Shown one piece after another: positions 62,082-64,000 of a stretch of 64,000 nucleotides of DNA. Under the pieces are notes generated by a model, which searched no databases, was not told the DNA's origin, and saw only the letters and a program-made list of their open reading frames with translations. Numbering within the stretch: position 1 is the first letter of the stretch; each line of letters begins with the position of its first letter. The position numbers and the translations under genes are program-made. Source of the stretch: Cinclus cinclus (taxonomy: Eukaryota > Chordata > Aves > Passeriformes > Cinclidae); assembly GCF_963662255.1 (NCBI RefSeq), contig NC_085052.1, positions 36,776,654-36,840,653 on the forward strand, given 5' to 3'.

Positions 62082-63843
62082 GTCACAATGGTTCCTTGCT
62101 TCTCTTAACCTCTGTGGTGTCACAATGCATTCCAAGCCCTTTTAGGCCACTTGGTCTTACAATGAACCATTTGATTCTTGGCCTTCATGGTGTCATAATG
62201 GTTCCTTGCTTCTATAGGTCCCCATGCTGTCAGAGTTCATCCGTGGCCCTTTTGCGTCCCCTGGAGTCAAAAGGGATTCTTAGATTGTTAGCCTGCATTG
62301 GGTCACAATGGATCCTTGCTTCTCTTAACCCCTGTGGTGTCATAATGCATCCCATGCCCTTTTAGGCTACTTGATGTCACAATGAATCATTTAATTTTTG
62401 GCCTCCATGGTGGCGTAATTGTACCAGGTTTTAATTGGGCCCCATGCTTTCACAATACATCCCTGCCCCTTTTAGGCCCATTGGTGTCAAAAGGGATCAT
62501 TAGATTGTTAGCCTGCATTGGGTCACAATGGATCACTGCTTCTCTTAACCCCTGTGCTGTCACAATGCATCCCATGCCCTTTTAGGCCGCATGACGTCAC
62601 AATGAATCATTTGATTCTTGGCCTCCATGGTGGCATAATAGATCCTTGCTTCTATTGGTCCCCGTGCTGTAACAATCCATCCCTGGCCCTTTTTATACCC
62701 CCTGGTGCCACAAGGGATCATTAGATTGTTAGCCTGCATTGGGTCACAATGGTTCCTTGCTTCTCTTAACCTCTGTGGTGTCACCACGCATCCCATGCCC
62801 TTTTAGGCCACTTGATGTCACAATGAATCATTTGATTCTTGGCCTCCATGGTGTCATAATGGTTCCTTGTTTCTATTGGGCCCCATGCTGTCACAATTCA
62901 TCCCTGGCCCTTTTACGCCCCCTGGTGTCAAATGGGATCCTAGGATTATCAGCCTCCATTGGGTCACAATGCATCCTTGCTTCTCTTAACCCCTGTGCTG
63001 TCACAATGCATCCCATGCCCTTTTAGGCCACTTGATGTCACAATGAATCATTTGATTCTTGGCCTCCATGGTTTCATAATGGTTCCTTGTTTCTATTGGG
63101 CCCCATGCCTTCACAATTCATCCCTGGCCCTTTTACGACCCCTGGTGTCAAATGGGATCCTGGGATTATTAGCCTCCATTGGGTCACAATGGATCCTTGC
63201 TTCTCTTAACCCCTGTGCTGTCACAATGCATCCCATGCCCTTTTAGGCCACTTGATGTCACAATGAATCATTTGATTCTTGGCCTCCACGGCGCCATAAT
63301 AGATCCTTGCTTCTATTGGTCCCCGTGCTGTAACAATCTATCCCTGGCTCTTTTTATACCCCCTGGTGCCACCAGGGATCACTAGATTGTTAGCCTGCAT
63401 TGGGTCACAATGGTTCCTTGCTTCTCTTAACCTCTGTGGTGTCACAATGCATTCCAAGCCCATTTAGGCCACTTGGTCTTACAATGAACCATTTGATTCT
63501 TGGCCTTCATGGTGTCATAATGGTTCCTTGCTTCTATAGGTCCCCATGCTGTCAGAGTTCATCCGTGGTCCTTTTGCGCACCCGGGTGTGAAAAGGGATT
63601 CTTAGATTGTTAGCCTGCATTGGGTCACAATGGATCCTTGCTTCTCTTAACCCCTGTGGTGTCACAATGCATCCCATGCCCTTTTAGGCCACATGATGTC
63701 ACAATGAATCATTTGATTCTTGGCCTCCATGGTGGCATAATTGTACCAGGTTTTAATTGGGCCCCATGCTTTCACAATTCATCCCTGCCCCTTTTAGGCC
63801 CATTGGTGTCACAAGGGATCATTAGATTGTTAGCCTGCATTGG
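62082..63843 (+). repeat. Last eight complete monomers
   Basis: Order B, A with AGGCTACTTG (62302), C with GCATGACGTCAC (62522), D with GTCACCACGC (62743), D (62963), C (63183), B with GCGCACCCGGG (63404) and A (63624). 62743-63182 matches 59441-59880 in its right part (GGATCCTAGGATTATCAG). 63183 has CACGGCGCCATAAT like 51293. Confidence 0.78.
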
Positions 63844-64000
63844 GTCACAATGGTTCCTTGCTTCTCTTAACCTCTGTGGTGTCACAATGCCTTCCAAGAC
63901 CTTTTAGGCCACTTGGTCTTACAATGAACCATTTGATTCTTGGCCTTCATGGTGTCATAATGGTTCCTTGCTTCTATAGGTCCCCATGCTGTCAGAGTTC
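63844..64000 (+). repeat. Type B monomer cut by the window end
   Basis: 157 bp of a type B monomer with private changes (CCTTCCAAGACC), ending at GTCAGAGTTC in unit 5. The array clearly continues beyond the window, and the left edge likewise starts directly inside the array. Confidence 0.9.

Larger units (their letters stand above)
1..64000. repeat. Satellite array, 220-bp monomers in higher-order repeats
   Basis: The whole window is one head-to-tail tandem array. Monomer starts can be followed without a break from base 1 to 63844: 290 complete monomers (233 of 220 bp, 50 of 221 bp, 7 of 219 bp) and a final cut monomer of 157 bp. No monomer is inverted, and no transposon, unique spacer, microsatellite run or gene interrupts it. 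In monomer 1 the base count is A45 C60 G43 T72, so the plus strand is 60 percent pyrimidine and GC is 47 percent; CpG is absent there. The monomers are grouped into reused multi-monomer blocks, which is a higher-order repeat organisation. This fits a large heterochromatic satellite of a methylated, probably vertebrate, genome. I do not recognise the family, and the chromosomal location (centromere, pericentromere, other) cannot be read from the sequence. Confidence 0.97.

Noticed and set aside
1..64000. CENP-B box
   Set aside because: I saw no match to the essential TTCG...CGGG pattern at its required spacing. ACCCGGGTG in some type B monomers (35446, 36325, 54158) lacks the rest. A matrix scan would settle it.
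1..64000. Transposon or retroelement remnants, tRNA or rRNA genes
   Set aside because: Reading along the monomers shows no break in period, no terminal repeats, no poly-A tract and no conserved RNA motifs; the largest departures are one- or two-base changes in monomer length.

Overview
The window is a single, uninterrupted block of tandem satellite DNA. I find no gene, RNA gene, transposon or unique sequence in it. Walking the repeat boundaries by hand gives 290 complete monomers and one cut monomer of 157 bases (63844-64000). All are head-to-tail in one orientation: 233 are 220 bp, 50 are 221 bp and 7 are 219 bp. Each monomer is nested. Six related units of 36-37 bp, most starting GTCACAATG or a close variant, form two related halves of 110 bp (37+37+36 each), and the halves make the 220-bp monomer.

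Organism: the first monomer has no CpG although about 12 would be expected from its base composition (45 A, 60 C, 43 G, 72 T). Such depletion, together with a large homogenised satellite in a higher-order array, points to a methylated, vertebrate-like nuclear genome. I do not recognise the satellite family and cannot name the species. A centromeric, pericentromeric or other heterochromatic location is possible, but the sequence alone does not show it.

Monomers fall into classes that differ mainly in the right half. Type A has TTGTACCAGG. Type B has CTATAGGTCC and TTTTGCGCC. Type C is usually 221 bp, with CCCCGTGC and a TTTTTATA tract. Type D has TTTTACG[C/A]C and GGGATCCTGGG. Type E has GAAATTGTACC. 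A type F carries TTTAAATCTTGG in unit 3 and appears only from about 48.9 kb on. Class order is not random: C is almost always followed by B or D.

Layout: 1-34564 is built from multi-monomer blocks (called a to e here) reused in changing order: a-b-(other), a-b-c-d-(short e)-tail, a-b-c-d-e-c-d, b-c-d-e-c-d-e. Offsets between copies are 8365, 6825, 8146, 3963 and 7706 bp, all near-multiples of 220. From 34565 to 51072 is a more mixed zone with a 12-monomer repeat of about 2641 bp (36764-42046) and several small duplications. From 51073 to 64000 is a younger-looking zone with D-C dimers, an 8-monomer duplication of 1762 bp, and a 4.6-kb repeat copied from 55698 onward.

The array reads as a record of unequal exchange and gene conversion: hybrid monomers, in-register deletions of 2 and 3 monomers, single-monomer swaps, and patches moved between the two 110-bp halves. 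Many short open frames (about 60-119 codons) exist on both strands, but they follow from the repeat and are not annotated as genes. Identities were judged by eye; no alignment program was run.
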